Shown here piece by piece: positions 52,894 through 62,200 of a stretch of 64,000 bases of DNA. This stretch comes from Curtobacterium sp. VKM Ac-1376. GTDB lineage: Bacteria; Actinomycetota; Actinomycetes; Actinomycetales; Microbacteriaceae. The notes beneath the pieces were generated by a model. It searched no databases and was not told the DNA's origin. It saw only the letters and a list, made by a program, of their open reading frames with translations. Position 1 is the first letter of the stretch. The number at the start of each line of letters is the position of its first letter. The stretch lies in contig NZ_JADKRV010000001.1 of assembly GCF_015351025.1 (NCBI RefSeq), positions 186,001 through 250,000 on the forward strand. Reading direction: 5' to 3'. A program made the position numbers and the translations under genes.

Positions 52894-53667
52894 GTGCGCG
52901 CCGAGGTGGAGACCGTCCTGATCGAGGGGTTGCCCGTCCGCCTGTACGCCATGGCGCCGGCGGGCCGGGTGCCCGACGACCCCGCGCCGATCGTGGTCTT
53001 CGTGCACGGCATCGGGATGTCCCACCGGTCCTTCGCCCGGTCCCAGCGTGCCCTCGCCGAGACCCACTCCACGATCAGCGTCGACCTGCCCGGGTTCGGG
53101 TGGCTCCGTGCCGCCGGACGACGACTGTCGATCGAGGAACTCGGCGACCTCGTCGTCCGGGCCGTCCGGTCGCGCGGCCACGACGACCTCGTGCTCATCG
53201 GGCAGTCCATGGGTGCGCAGGTCGTGGTCGAGGCTGCCCGTCGGCACCCTGACGCGGTGCGGTCGATCGTCCTCGTCGGACCGGTGGTCGTGGCGGAGCG
53301 GCGGTCCCTCGCCCTGCAGGCGTTCGACCTCGCCCGCGACGGGTTCGTCGAGCGCGTCCGCATGAACGCCGTGCTCGTCACCGACTACCTGCGGAGCATG
53401 CGGCAGTACACCCGCGAGCTCCGCCCGATGCTCCACTACCGGACGGAGGACACGATCGCCGAGGTCACGCAGCCGGTGCTCGTCGTCCGCGGGGCCCAGG
53501 ACCCCATCGCCCGGCACGACTGGGCGGAGCGGCTCGCGAGCGCCGCGCCGATCGGTGCGTTCGTCGAGCTGGCGGGGCCGCACCACGTGCAGGAGCGTCA
53601 GCCGGCCGCCTTCGCCCGGCTCGTCGCCGATTTCGAGCGGACGCAGCCGGTCGAGGGCCCGCGATGA
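52894..53667 (+). CDS. Alpha/beta hydrolase
   Basis: The protein has 257 residues with the oxyanion HGIGMSHRSF, nucleophile elbow IGQSMGAQ, the acid in RGAQDPIAR and the His in GPHHVQ, a complete triad of the alpha/beta hydrolase fold. TAGCCT at 52882-52887 ends 6 nt before the GTG, so the message is probably leaderless. Its stop overlaps the next hydrolase start as GTGA... ATGA-type coupling (53664-53667). The substrate is unknown. Confidence 0.8.
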   Translation: MRAEVETVLIEGLPVRLYAMAPAGRVPDDPAPIVVFVHGIGMSHRSFARSQRALAETHSTISVDLPGFGWLRAAGRRLSIEELGDLVVRAVRSRGHDDLVLIGQSMGAQVVVEAARRHPDAVRSIVLVGPVVVAERRSLALQAFDLARDGFVERVRMNAVLVTDYLRSMRQYTRELRPMLHYRTEDTIAEVTQPVLVVRGAQDPIARHDWAERLASAAPIGAFVELAGPHHVQERQPAAFARLVADFERTQPVEGPR

Positions 53668-54485
53668 CGGAGCCGACGACATCGGGGTCGGGGCCCGCGA
53701 CGTCGCGGTCGGGCCCGGCCACGTCGGGGACGTCCGCGGCGCGCACGGCGCGAGCCGCGCCTCCCGACCGGGTCCCGCTGGCGCGACGCGCGTGGTGGGC
53801 CGCACTCGACTGGGGCTACGCGGCACGCTGGCAGGTGCGCAGCCTCGGCCCGACGACCGCCGACGACTACCGGACCGGCGACGGTCAGCCCGTCGTGGTG
53901 GTCCCCGGCGTCTACGAGACCTGGCACTTCATGCGGCCGCTGATGGACCCGCTGCACGACCGCGGGCACCCGGTGCACGTGCTGCCGGTCCTGCGGCACA
54001 ACCTGCGTCCCGTGCCGGCGTCAGCACGGGACGTGATGGCGTACCTCGCGGAACGGGACCTGCGACGGGTGCTCGTGTTGGCACACAGCAAGGGTGGGCT
54101 CATCGGGAAGTACGCGATGACCCGGCTCGACGACCACGAGCGGATCGACCGGATGGTGGCGGTGTCGACGCCGTTCGCGGGTTCGGTCTACGCGCGGCTG
54201 GCGCCGGTGCCGCACCTGCGGGCGTTCCGCGCCGCGGATCCGGTGATCGCCGAGCTCGCACGGGAGCTCGACGCGAACGGGCGGATCACGTCGGTGTACG
54301 GGGTGTTCGACACGCTCATCCCGGAGGGCAGCGAGCTCACCGGCGCGACGAACGTGCAGCTGCCGGTCGGCGGGCACTTCCGGATCCTCGGTGACGCGCG
54401 GACGCGGTCAGCGGTGCTCGCGGCGGCGGACCCGCGCGGCGGCGCGGGGGGCGCTGGCGGGGGGTCCGGCGGTGTTTCGCGCTGA
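53664..54485 (+). CDS. Alpha/beta hydrolase, lipase-like, coupled to upstream hydrolase
   Basis: The protein has 273 residues. The N-terminus repeats SGPAT and includes an in-frame arm of the dispersed GCGCCTCC repeat (ARAAPPDR). The fold shows VVVPGVYETWHFMRPLM and the nucleophile in VLAHSKGGLIGKYAM, the GHSxGG-like elbow of triacylglycerol lipase/PGAP1-type hydrolases, and a late His in VGGHFRIL. It overlaps the preceding hydrolase by 4 nt, suggesting that the two act on related lipid or ester substrates. Confidence 0.75.
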   Translation: MTEPTTSGSGPATSRSGPATSGTSAARTARAAPPDRVPLARRAWWAALDWGYAARWQVRSLGPTTADDYRTGDGQPVVVVPGVYETWHFMRPLMDPLHDRGHPVHVLPVLRHNLRPVPASARDVMAYLAERDLRRVLVLAHSKGGLIGKYAMTRLDDHERIDRMVAVSTPFAGSVYARLAPVPHLRAFRAADPVIAELARELDANGRITSVYGVFDTLIPEGSELTGATNVQLPVGGHFRILGDARTRSAVLAAADPRGGAGGAGGGSGGVSR

Positions 54486-54560
54486 GCGACGGATCACGGG
54501 CTGGCGACGCCGAGAGGTCTCGCCCAGCGCGAGGTCCCGGCCGAGCACAGCCGTCAGCGG

Positions 54561-55568
54561 TCAGCGGTCGGCGACGCTCGCGCGCTCGACGATGCGGTGC
54601 GGGACCACGACGGTCTCGGGTGGTGCGTCGCGGTCGGCGATCCGCCGGGTGAGCAGGTCGAGCGCCGCCGTCGCGAAGGCCCGGCGGTCGAACGAAACGG
54701 TGCTGAGCGAGGGGATCGCGTACGCGGCCGCATCGACGTCGTCGAAGCCGATGACGCTCACCTGCTCGGGCACCCGGACGCCCCGGGCGGCGAGCACGTG
54801 CAGTACGCCGAACGCGATCGAGTCGGTGAACGCGAACACCGCGTCGGGCAGGGGGTGCTCGTCGAGCCACGCGGCGAAGGTCGTCGCCGCCGAACTCGTG
54901 GTCCACGACGGCAGCGGCACGCGCAAGGTCGGGTCGGGCGTGATGCCGGCCGCAGCGAGCCCGGCGGTGTGGCCGCGTTCCCGCAGCTCGCTCGTCGCCG
55001 TCGCAGCGCCGTCGAGGGACGCACCGACGATCGCGATCCGCCGGTGTCCGCGGGCGATCAGGTGGGCCGTGACCTGCTCGCCTGCCGCTCGGCTGTCGAC
55101 GTGCACCTGGTCGACGTGCTCGGGCTCGACCTCGCCGATGACGACCGTCGGTGGCAGCCCCTCGGTCGAGGCCAGGACGCTGGCGCTGAGCGACACCGGG
55201 TTGAGGATCAGCCCGTCCACCAGGTGCGCCCGGGCCCGGGACACCAGTTCGCGCTCGCGGGCCGGGTCGCTGCCGGTCTGGTCGAGCTGCACCACCCAGC
55301 CGCGTTCGCGGGCGAGCTCCACGAACGACTGCGCGAGTTCGGCCGAGTAGGCGCTGCCCATCTCCGGCAGGGTCAGGGCGATCGCGCCGGACCGGCCGTT
55401 GCGCAGGCCACGGGCGGAGAGGTTCGGGACGTAGTCGAGTTCGGCGACGGCCTGTTCGACGCGTTCACGGGTCTCCGGGCGCACGACGACGCCGCCGTTG
55501 ATGACGTTGGAGACGGTCTTCGGCGACACCCCGGCGAGGGCAGCCACGTCCCGCACGGTCGCGCGCAT
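54561..55568 (-). CDS. LacI-family transcriptional regulator
   Basis: The protein has 335 residues with the LacI HTH and hinge (VRDVAALAGVSPKTVSNVIN, then YVPNLSARGLRNGRSGAIAL) and a periplasmic-binding-protein-like sensor domain. It lies downstream of two Gfo/Idh/MocA genes on the same strand (75-nt gap) and probably controls them in response to a sugar. Confidence 0.92.
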   Translation of the reverse strand: MRATVRDVAALAGVSPKTVSNVINGGVVVRPETRERVEQAVAELDYVPNLSARGLRNGRSGAIALTLPEMGSAYSAELAQSFVELARERGWVVQLDQTGSDPARERELVSRARAHLVDGLILNPVSLSASVLASTEGLPPTVVIGEVEPEHVDQVHVDSRAAGEQVTAHLIARGHRRIAIVGASLDGAATATSELRERGHTAGLAAAGITPDPTLRVPLPSWTTSSAATTFAAWLDEHPLPDAVFAFTDSIAFGVLHVLAARGVRVPEQVSVIGFDDVDAAAYAIPSLSTVSFDRRAFATAALDLLTRRIADRDAPPETVVVPHRIVERASVADR

Positions 55569-55643
55569 CGGGTCGAGCGTAGCGCGGGCAGGGAACAGCG
55601 AGCGTCGGACCCGGTTGCGGGCGCGCCGGGCAGGGTCGCCGCG

Positions 55644-56672
55644 TCACACCGCCGCGTGCACCGGAACCGTCCTGCCGGTCCCCACGGACTCCTGCGCGGC
55701 GAGCACGACGGACATTGTCCGCAGCCCGACCCCGACGTCCGGTTGCGGCTGGACACCGGACCGCACGGCAGCCAGGAAGGTGCGGAGCATCGGCAGGTCG
55801 TGGTCCGGGCCGTACCGCAGTTCGATCGGCCGGCCCCCGACGGCGTCGAGGCCACGAGCGGCTGCCCCGAAGAAGTCGACCGACACCGTGCCACCCGTCG
55901 CGGCGACGTCGAGCGTCAGCCCGCCCCAGGTCGGCGACGTGTCCGGCCGGCTCCAGGAGCAGTCGATCGCGGTGACCATGCCGTCGTCGTACGTCACCGT
56001 GACCAGCCCGGCGGTCTCGGCCCGAGCCCGGTCGGCGTGCAGGACCCGGTTCGCGACGGCGGTCACCGTCACGGGCACGGCACCGGTCAGTCCGTCGACC
56101 AGGTCAGCGACGTGTACGACGTGATCGACGAGTGCCCCGCCGCCGCTCAGTGCGGGATCGGTGAACCAGTCCCGGGTCAGCGGCAGCATCCCGTTGTTCG
56201 CGCCGCGCACCGAGAAGACCGTGCCGAGCGCCCCCGAGTCGCGGGCTGCACGCAACCGGTCGAACGCCGAGGCGAACCGCACCGGGAACGCCATCATGAG
56301 CAGCACACCGGCTCGCCGCACCGCATCACGGATGGCGAGGCCGTCCTCCCACGTCGTGGCGAGCGGCTTCTCGCAGAGCACGTGCACACCCGCGGCCGCG
56401 GACAGCTCCACGAACTCGCGGTGCCGGGCGTTCTCACTCGTCACGACCACGGCGTCCGGTCGCCACGCGAACAGCTCGTCGACCGAGTCCGCGTACCCGA
56501 CGTCGAGTGCCGCCGCCAGGTCCGCGCCGCGGAGTTCGCCGAGCGTCGTGCCGGTCGACACCCCGCCGGGGTCCGTGCCCCGGACCTCGACGTCGGGCAT
56601 CGCCGCGAGGGCGCCGAGGTAGCCGATGGCGTGCGTGTGGGCGAACGAGAGCACCCCGACCCGGAGCGTCAT
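55644..56672 (-). CDS. Gfo/Idh/MocA-family oxidoreductase (second of pair)
   Basis: The protein has 342 residues, starts at ATG 56672 overlapping the upstream stop (ATGA), and has the family EKP motif in HVLCEKPLATTWEDG with the catalytic His in GALVDHVVHVADL. The N-terminal Rossmann motif is slightly atypical (VGVLSFAHTHAIGYLGAL). It should oxidise or reduce a sugar or cyclitol with NAD(P). Confidence 0.88.
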   Translation of the reverse strand: MTLRVGVLSFAHTHAIGYLGALAAMPDVEVRGTDPGGVSTGTTLGELRGADLAAALDVGYADSVDELFAWRPDAVVVTSENARHREFVELSAAAGVHVLCEKPLATTWEDGLAIRDAVRRAGVLLMMAFPVRFASAFDRLRAARDSGALGTVFSVRGANNGMLPLTRDWFTDPALSGGGALVDHVVHVADLVDGLTGAVPVTVTAVANRVLHADRARAETAGLVTVTYDDGMVTAIDCSWSRPDTSPTWGGLTLDVAATGGTVSVDFFGAAARGLDAVGGRPIELRYGPDHDLPMLRTFLAAVRSGVQPQPDVGVGLRTMSVVLAAQESVGTGRTVPVHAAV

Positions 56673-57691
56673 CGCTGCAGCTCCACCGGCTGGCCGGACT
56701 CGATCGATGCGATCGCGGCGTTGGCGATCCGGACCGCTGCGGCGCCGTCGGCCGCGGTGACCCGGGGCGGTGGGCCGCCGTCGAACGCCGCGACGAAGTC
56801 CGCGAGTTCGAGCGCGTAGGGGTCGTCGGCGGGGTCCACCGGCGGCAGGAACCCGTCCACCGCCGTCGGTGCGGCGAGGTCGCTGCGGGTGTCCTCCTCG
56901 GCGAGCGAGGAGTGCGACAGGCTGCCGAGCGTCCCCGTCACCGAGTACTCGGTGGAGAACGCGAGGTGCTGCGGCCCCCACAGGCCCGCGACGTGGCTGA
57001 TCGCCCCGGATTCGTGCGTGAGCAGGACGTGCGCCGCCTCGACCGGCTCGGTCTCGGTGCCCGCTCGGACGCTCACGGCCGACACCCGGGTCACCCCGCC
57101 CGCCACCCAGCGTGCGATGTCGATGTCGTGGATCATCTGGTCCATCACGATCCCGCCCGACAGTGCGCGGTCGCCGAACCAGGGGACGCGGGTGGGGAAG
57201 GCGCCGGACCGTGAGAACCGCAGCACCGCCAGGTCGCCCAGGAGGCCCGTGGTCGCGGCTTCGTGCAGGCGCACGTACGCGGGGAACCAGCGCACCACGT
57301 GGGCCGGGTACAGCTGTACGCCCGCGTCCGCCGCGCGGGTCACCAGGTCTGCCGCGTCCGCGTCGGACCGGGCGAGGGGCTTCTCGGAGACGACGTCCTT
57401 GCCGGCCGCGATCGCGGCGCGGACGACCTCGGCGTGCACCGGGGTCGGCACGACGACGTCCACCAGGTCCACCCTGCTGAGCAGCTCGTCGAGGGTGTCG
57501 ACGACGGTGATGGTGCTGCCCTCGGCGCGGGCGGTGTCGGCGAAGGCTGCGACGAGTTCGTGCGCGCCCTCCCGAGCGTGCACCACCACGTCACCCAGGC
57601 GGAGCAGTCCGGGCAGGTGCGCGACGGAGATGCCGCCCGCGCCGACGAGACCGATGCGTTTCCGGGCGAGGGGCTTCGACTGCGACGTCAT
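56669..57691 (-). CDS. Gfo/Idh/MocA-family oxidoreductase (first of pair)
   Basis: The protein has 340 residues with IGLVGAGGISVAHLPGLLRL, the EKP motif in DVVSEKPLARSDADA and GIVMDQMIHDIDIARW with the catalytic Asp/His. It is coupled by a 4-nt overlap to a second family member, so the two probably carry out successive steps on one sugar. No sugar ABC transporter is adjacent, unlike most such clusters. Confidence 0.88.
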   Translation of the reverse strand: MTSQSKPLARKRIGLVGAGGISVAHLPGLLRLGDVVVHAREGAHELVAAFADTARAEGSTITVVDTLDELLSRVDLVDVVVPTPVHAEVVRAAIAAGKDVVSEKPLARSDADAADLVTRAADAGVQLYPAHVVRWFPAYVRLHEAATTGLLGDLAVLRFSRSGAFPTRVPWFGDRALSGGIVMDQMIHDIDIARWVAGGVTRVSAVSVRAGTETEPVEAAHVLLTHESGAISHVAGLWGPQHLAFSTEYSVTGTLGSLSHSSLAEEDTRSDLAAPTAVDGFLPPVDPADDPYALELADFVAAFDGGPPPRVTAADGAAAVRIANAAIASIESGQPVELQR

Positions 57692-57730
57692 GGGGTCAGC
57701 GTAGGAGATGCCGGGGGACCACGGGCGGGG

Positions 57731-58259
57731 TCAGCCGAGCCAGTCAGGGCCGGTGAACAGTTGCTCGAGCTCACGCAGCAGCCGGGTGGTGTGGAAGCCG
57801 TCGGCAGCGGCGTGGTTGACGTGCAGGGCCAGCGGCAGCAGCGTCCGGTCACCCGTGCTCCGGTACCGCCCGAGCGTGATGATCGGCAGCAGGTGGTCCC
57901 AGCCGTCCCGCACCTGCAACGAGAAGCCGGTGAACGATGCTCCCGGCAGGGTCGAGACGTCGAACACGTTGCTGGGGCGGTCGTCCTGCGGTGAACATCG
58001 GGTGGACTTGGTCCCACACGGCGGGGGAGCCGTCCTCGAGCAGCTGCATCCGGAACTCGGCGTGCCGGTTCACCACCGTCGCGATGGCCCAGAGCTGCGA
58101 CGGGTAGGTCCGGCGGCCGGTCGCTCGGACGCGCTCGACGAATGCGGTGACGCCGAGCTCGACGGTCACCTCGTACGCGCACGGCACCCGGCGCCGGTAG
58201 TGCTCGAAGTGCTCCCGGCGGGGCCACTGGTCGACGTCGATCGCCCGGAGTTCGGTCAT
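57731..58259 (-). pseudogene. Chloramphenicol acetyltransferase-like gene with a single frameshift
   Basis: ATG 58259 follows GTGGAG and opens MTELRAIDVDQWPRREHFEH, a typical CAT start, running to WDQVHPMFTA near 57993. One base is then missing; the other frame continues DDRPSNVFDVSTLPGASFTG and ends with the catalytic block HVNHAAADGFHTTRL. Restoring one base gives a full-length ~175-residue CAT-like acyltransferase with all parts in order. It is therefore either a recent frameshift or an assembly error. Many family members act on substrates other than chloramphenicol. Confidence 0.8.
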
Positions 58260-58300
58260 GGCTCCACCCTCGTGCGGGATCGCTTCCCTACGGTGGAGGC

Positions 58301-58855
58301 ATGCCGACGCTCGAACGTGTTCCCGCCCTGGTCGCCACCGGATTCCTCGCCATCCCCGTCGCCGAAGCCCTCGTGGCACTGCCGAGCGCCGTGCTCACGA
58401 AGATCGAGGGTGCACCGATCGACGCCGACCTGGCCGACACCGCCACGTTCTCCGAGGCCTACGGGTACCCGCTGGCAGGCGGGGCGAACTGCATCGTCGT
58501 CGCGGGCAAGCGCGGCGACGAGGTCCGCTACGCCGCCTGCGTCGTCCTGGCGTCGACGAAGCTCGACGTCAACCGCGTCGTGAAGCAGCTGCTCGACGTC
58601 CGCAAGGCGAGCTTCGCCCCGATGGACCAGGCGGTCGAGCTGACCGGGATGGAGTACGGCGGCATCACACCGATCGGGCTGCCGTCGTCGTGGCCGATCT
58701 ACATCGACGCCCGCGTGCTCGAAGCGCCCGAGGTCGTCATCGGCGCCGGACGTCGCGCCGCGAAGCTCTTCCTGCCCGGTGCAGCCCTCACCGCGCTGCC
58801 GAACGTGACGGTCGTCGAGGGACTGGCGACCGAGGCGGTCAGTCCGACGGCGTGA
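58301..58855 (+). CDS. YbaK/EbsC family aminoacyl-tRNA deacylase-like protein
   Basis: The protein has 184 residues with the YbaK fold markers NCIVVAGKRGDEVRYAACVV, VNRVVKQLLDVRKASFA and the GMEYGGITPIGLP substrate loop. YbaK/ProX-type proteins hydrolyse mischarged tRNAs such as Cys-tRNA(Pro). TACGGT lies 6 nt before the ATG. The 3' end overlaps the opposite VOC gene by 17 nt. Confidence 0.82.
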   Translation: MPTLERVPALVATGFLAIPVAEALVALPSAVLTKIEGAPIDADLADTATFSEAYGYPLAGGANCIVVAGKRGDEVRYAACVVLASTKLDVNRVVKQLLDVRKASFAPMDQAVELTGMEYGGITPIGLPSSWPIYIDARVLEAPEVVIGAGRRAAKLFLPGAALTALPNVTVVEGLATEAVSPTA

Positions 58856-59228
58856 CGAGGCAGAACGGGTGGCCGGCCGGGTCCAGGTAGACGCGGAACG
58901 TGTCCGTTCCCGAGCCCGTGCTGGTCGCACCGATCGCGAGCACCGCTGCCTCGCCGTCGTCGAGGTCGTCGACCTTCACGTCGAGGTGGCTCTGCTGCGG
59001 GACCGCCTGCCCTGGCCAATCCGGTGCGCGGTAGTCCGCGACCCGCTGGAACGCCAGGATGGGCCGACGGTCGGTGAACGGCAGGGCGATCTCCGTCCAG
59101 TCGTCTTCCTCGCCGTCGCCGTCGCCGTCGCCGTCGACGATCTCGCCGCCGAGCAGTTCCGCGTAGAAGCGGGCGAGCGCGCGGGGGTCCGGGCAGTCCA
59201 GGACGACGACGTCGAGTGTGCCGATCAT
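58839..59228 (-). CDS. VOC (glyoxalase-like) family protein
   Basis: The protein has 129 residues with two VOC beta-alpha-beta repeats: MIGTLDVVVLDCPDPRALAR and HLDVKVDDLDDGEAAVLAIG, ending DPAGHPFCLVT. A run of four CGCCGT units (59111-59134) encodes an Asp-Gly tract in the loop of the first repeat. Metal ligands are only partly conserved, as in many members without glyoxalase activity. It converges on ybaK with a 17-nt overlap. Confidence 0.8.
   Translation of the reverse strand: MIGTLDVVVLDCPDPRALARFYAELLGGEIVDGDGDGDGEEDDWTEIALPFTDRRPILAFQRVADYRAPDWPGQAVPQQSHLDVKVDDLDDGEAAVLAIGATSTGSGTDTFRVYLDPAGHPFCLVTPSD
59111..59134. repeat. In-frame hexanucleotide microsatellite (CGCCGT)4
   Basis: Four perfect CGCCGT units encode an Asp-Gly run in the VOC protein on the minus strand. 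Confidence 0.9.
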
Positions 59229-59247
59229 GGACGACACCGTAGACCGA

Positions 59248-62200
59248 TCAGCGCGCCGCGGCCAGGGCTTTCGTGATCCGCTGCAACGAGACGGTCTCGG
59301 CGGTCCCGAGTTCCTGCGCGAACAGGCTGAGGCGGAACTCCTCGAGCATCCACCGCGCGTGCACGAGCTCGGGGTGTGCGCCGACCGCGGGCGGGAACGA
59401 ACCACCGGCATCGGTGTAACGATCGGTCGCGACGGTGACCTCGCGCATCCAGGTCGCATCGCGTCCCGGGTTCTGCAGGAGCTTCTGCACGCGGGCCTCG
59501 ATCCCCTGCAGGTACACACGGATGCGCCGGAGTCGATCGAGTCCGGCGACGGCGACGAACCCCGGGAACACCAGGCGCTCCATCTGCTGCCGCATGTCGC
59601 TGAGGGCTGCCAGCAGGGACATCGAATTGGCCTGCTTGAGCGCTCGTTCGGCGGAGCGCTGGGCGGCGAGGACGGCCGCGACCTCGGACACCGCGGTGAA
59701 CATGGTGTCGACGACGGTGCCGGAGACGGCGTCGCGAACGGACTCGAACTCCGCCTTCGTGAACACCAGCCCGTCCGGGTGCGCCCGACGGATGCCCGCG
59801 TCGACGACGGCAGCGAGGACGTCGTCGAACAGCGCGGCCGTCGACGGGTAGGGGCTGGCGGCGAGCGCGAGCTTCTCCTGCGCGGTCAGGTGCGACTGGA
59901 TGTACGACACGGGTGAGGGCACCGCGTGCATCACGAGGCGACGGACCCCGGCGGGCATCCGGACCACCCGGTCGGACGGGGTGGCCAGGAGCTGCACGCC
60001 GACGGTCGCCTTCGGGCCGGTGCCCTCCTCGACCAGCGACGGGTACGCGCGGATGACCCCGCCGGCCTGCTTCGTGTCGAGCGTCTGCGGCAGGTCCTGG
60101 TCGGGCCAGGCGGTCAGACCGGACTGTTCCAGCGGACGACCGCCGCCGGCGGACGCGACGCGAGCCGCGCCTCCTGGCCGCCCGGCACCCTTCGCCGTGG
60201 CGGAGGCGACGCTCTGCTGGGTGCGGTCCTTGAGCTTGGTCTGCAGGGCCGGCAGGTCCTTGCCCGTCTCCACGCGCCGACCGCGCTCGTCGACGACGGC
60301 CCAGGTGGGCAGCAGGTGCGCGGGCACGCGGGACAGATCGAAGTCCGATTCGGAGACCGGCACGTAGGTCATGCGTTGGATGGTCTTGGCGAGCGTGGCA
60401 CGGAACGACTCGGTCGGCTCGGTCGGGGCGTCGTCGGGCAGCTCGGCCACGATCTTCTCGGCCCAGTCGGCTGCGGGCACCACGTTCTTGCGGATCTGCT
60501 TCGGCAGCGACTTGATGAGCGCGGTGACGAGTTCCTTGCGGAGGCCGCGCACCTGCCAGTCGAAGCCCTCTTCACGCATGCGGGGGAGCAGCGCGAGGGG
60601 CACCTGCACGCTGACGCCGTCGTCCTGGGCGCCGGGCTCGAAGCGGTACTGGATGGCGAGCCGCTGGTCGCCGCTCCGCCACTGGGTCGGGTACTCGACG
60701 TCGTCCTCCGCGGCCTCGGCCGCGGATTCGTCCAGGAGGTCCGCCCTGCGCATCGTGAGCAGGTCCGGCTGGTCGCGGCGCGTCGTCCGCCACCACCCTT
60801 CGAAGTCACGGGTCGTCGCGACGTCGGCGGGGATGCGGGCGTCGTAGAACTCGTAGACGTTCTCGTCGTCGAGCAGGATGTCGCGGCGGCGCGTGCGCTC
60901 CTCGAGCTGCTCGAGTTCCTTGCGGAGCTTCCGGTTGGCGCGGTCGAAGGCCTGCTGGGCGTCCCACTCGCCCTCGACCAGGGCGTGCCGGATGAAGAGC
61001 TCGCGCGAGTGCTCCGGGTCGACCCGCGAGTACTGCACGCGGCGTCGCTGCACGATCGGGACGCCGAACAGGGTCACCCGCTCGTAGGCGACGACGGCGC
61101 CCTGCTTCTTTTCCCAGTGCGGCTCGCCGAAGGTGCGCTTGAGCAGGTCGCCGGCGAGCGGCTCCACCCAGGCGGGGTCGATCCGGCCGACGGTCCGGGC
61201 GAACAGCCGGCTCGTCTCGACGAGCTCGGCGGCCATCACGGCGTCGGGCTGCTTCTTCGCCAGGACACTGCCCGGGAACACCACGAACCGGGTGTTCCGC
61301 GAGCCGAGGTAGTCGCGCTTCTCGCGATCGCGCAGCCCGATCTGGCTGAGGAGCCCGGCGAGCAGCGCCCGGTGGACGGCGTCGCCGTCGTCGGAGCGGG
61401 CCTGGCCCACCCGCACGTCGACCTGCTTCGCGGCGCGGGAGAGCTGGCGGTACAGGTCCTGCCACTCGCGGATCCGCAGGTAGTTGAGGAACTCGGCCTT
61501 GCACAGGCGGCGGAACGCGCTCGACGAGAGCTCTTCCTGCTGGTCCTCGATGTGGTTCCAGAGGTTGAGCAGGGTGAGGAAGTCGCTCGTCGGGTCGGCG
61601 AACCGAGCGTGCAGCTGGTCGGCGTGTGCACGCTTCTCGAGGGGCCGCTCGCGAGGGTCCTGGATGCTCAGGGCACTGACGATCGCGATGACCTCACGCC
61701 CGACGCCCTGCCGTCCGGCCTCGAGCACCATGCGGCCGAGGCGCGGGTCGATCGGCAGGCGGGTCAGCTGCCGGCCGGACTTCGTGATCCGGCCGTCCTG
61801 GTCGACGGCTCGGAGTTCGCGGAGCAGGTCGAGGCCGTCCTTCACGCCGCGGCTGTCCGGCGGCTGCAGGAACGGGAACGACTCGATGTCGCCGAAGCCG
61901 AGCGAGATCATCTGCAGGATCACCGCGGCGAGGTTCGTGCGCAGGATCTCGGGATCGGTGTACTCCGGGCGTCGGCCGAAGTCGTCTTCCGAGTACAGCC
62001 GGATCGCGATGCCGGCGCTCGTGCGGCCCGCGCGACCGGAGCGCTGGCTCGCGCTGGCCTGCGAGATCGCCTCGATGGGCAGGCGCTGCACCTTCGCCCG
62101 CGGCGAGTAGCGGGAGACACGAGCGGTGCCGGTGTCGATGACGTACTTGATGCCGGGCACGGTCAGTGAGGTCTCGGCGACGTTCGTGGCGAGGACGACG

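Noticed and set aside
59926..62169. Plus-strand open frame antisense to hrpA
   Set aside because: The minus-strand HrpA motifs are complete and in order; the antisense frame has no recognisable protein features.
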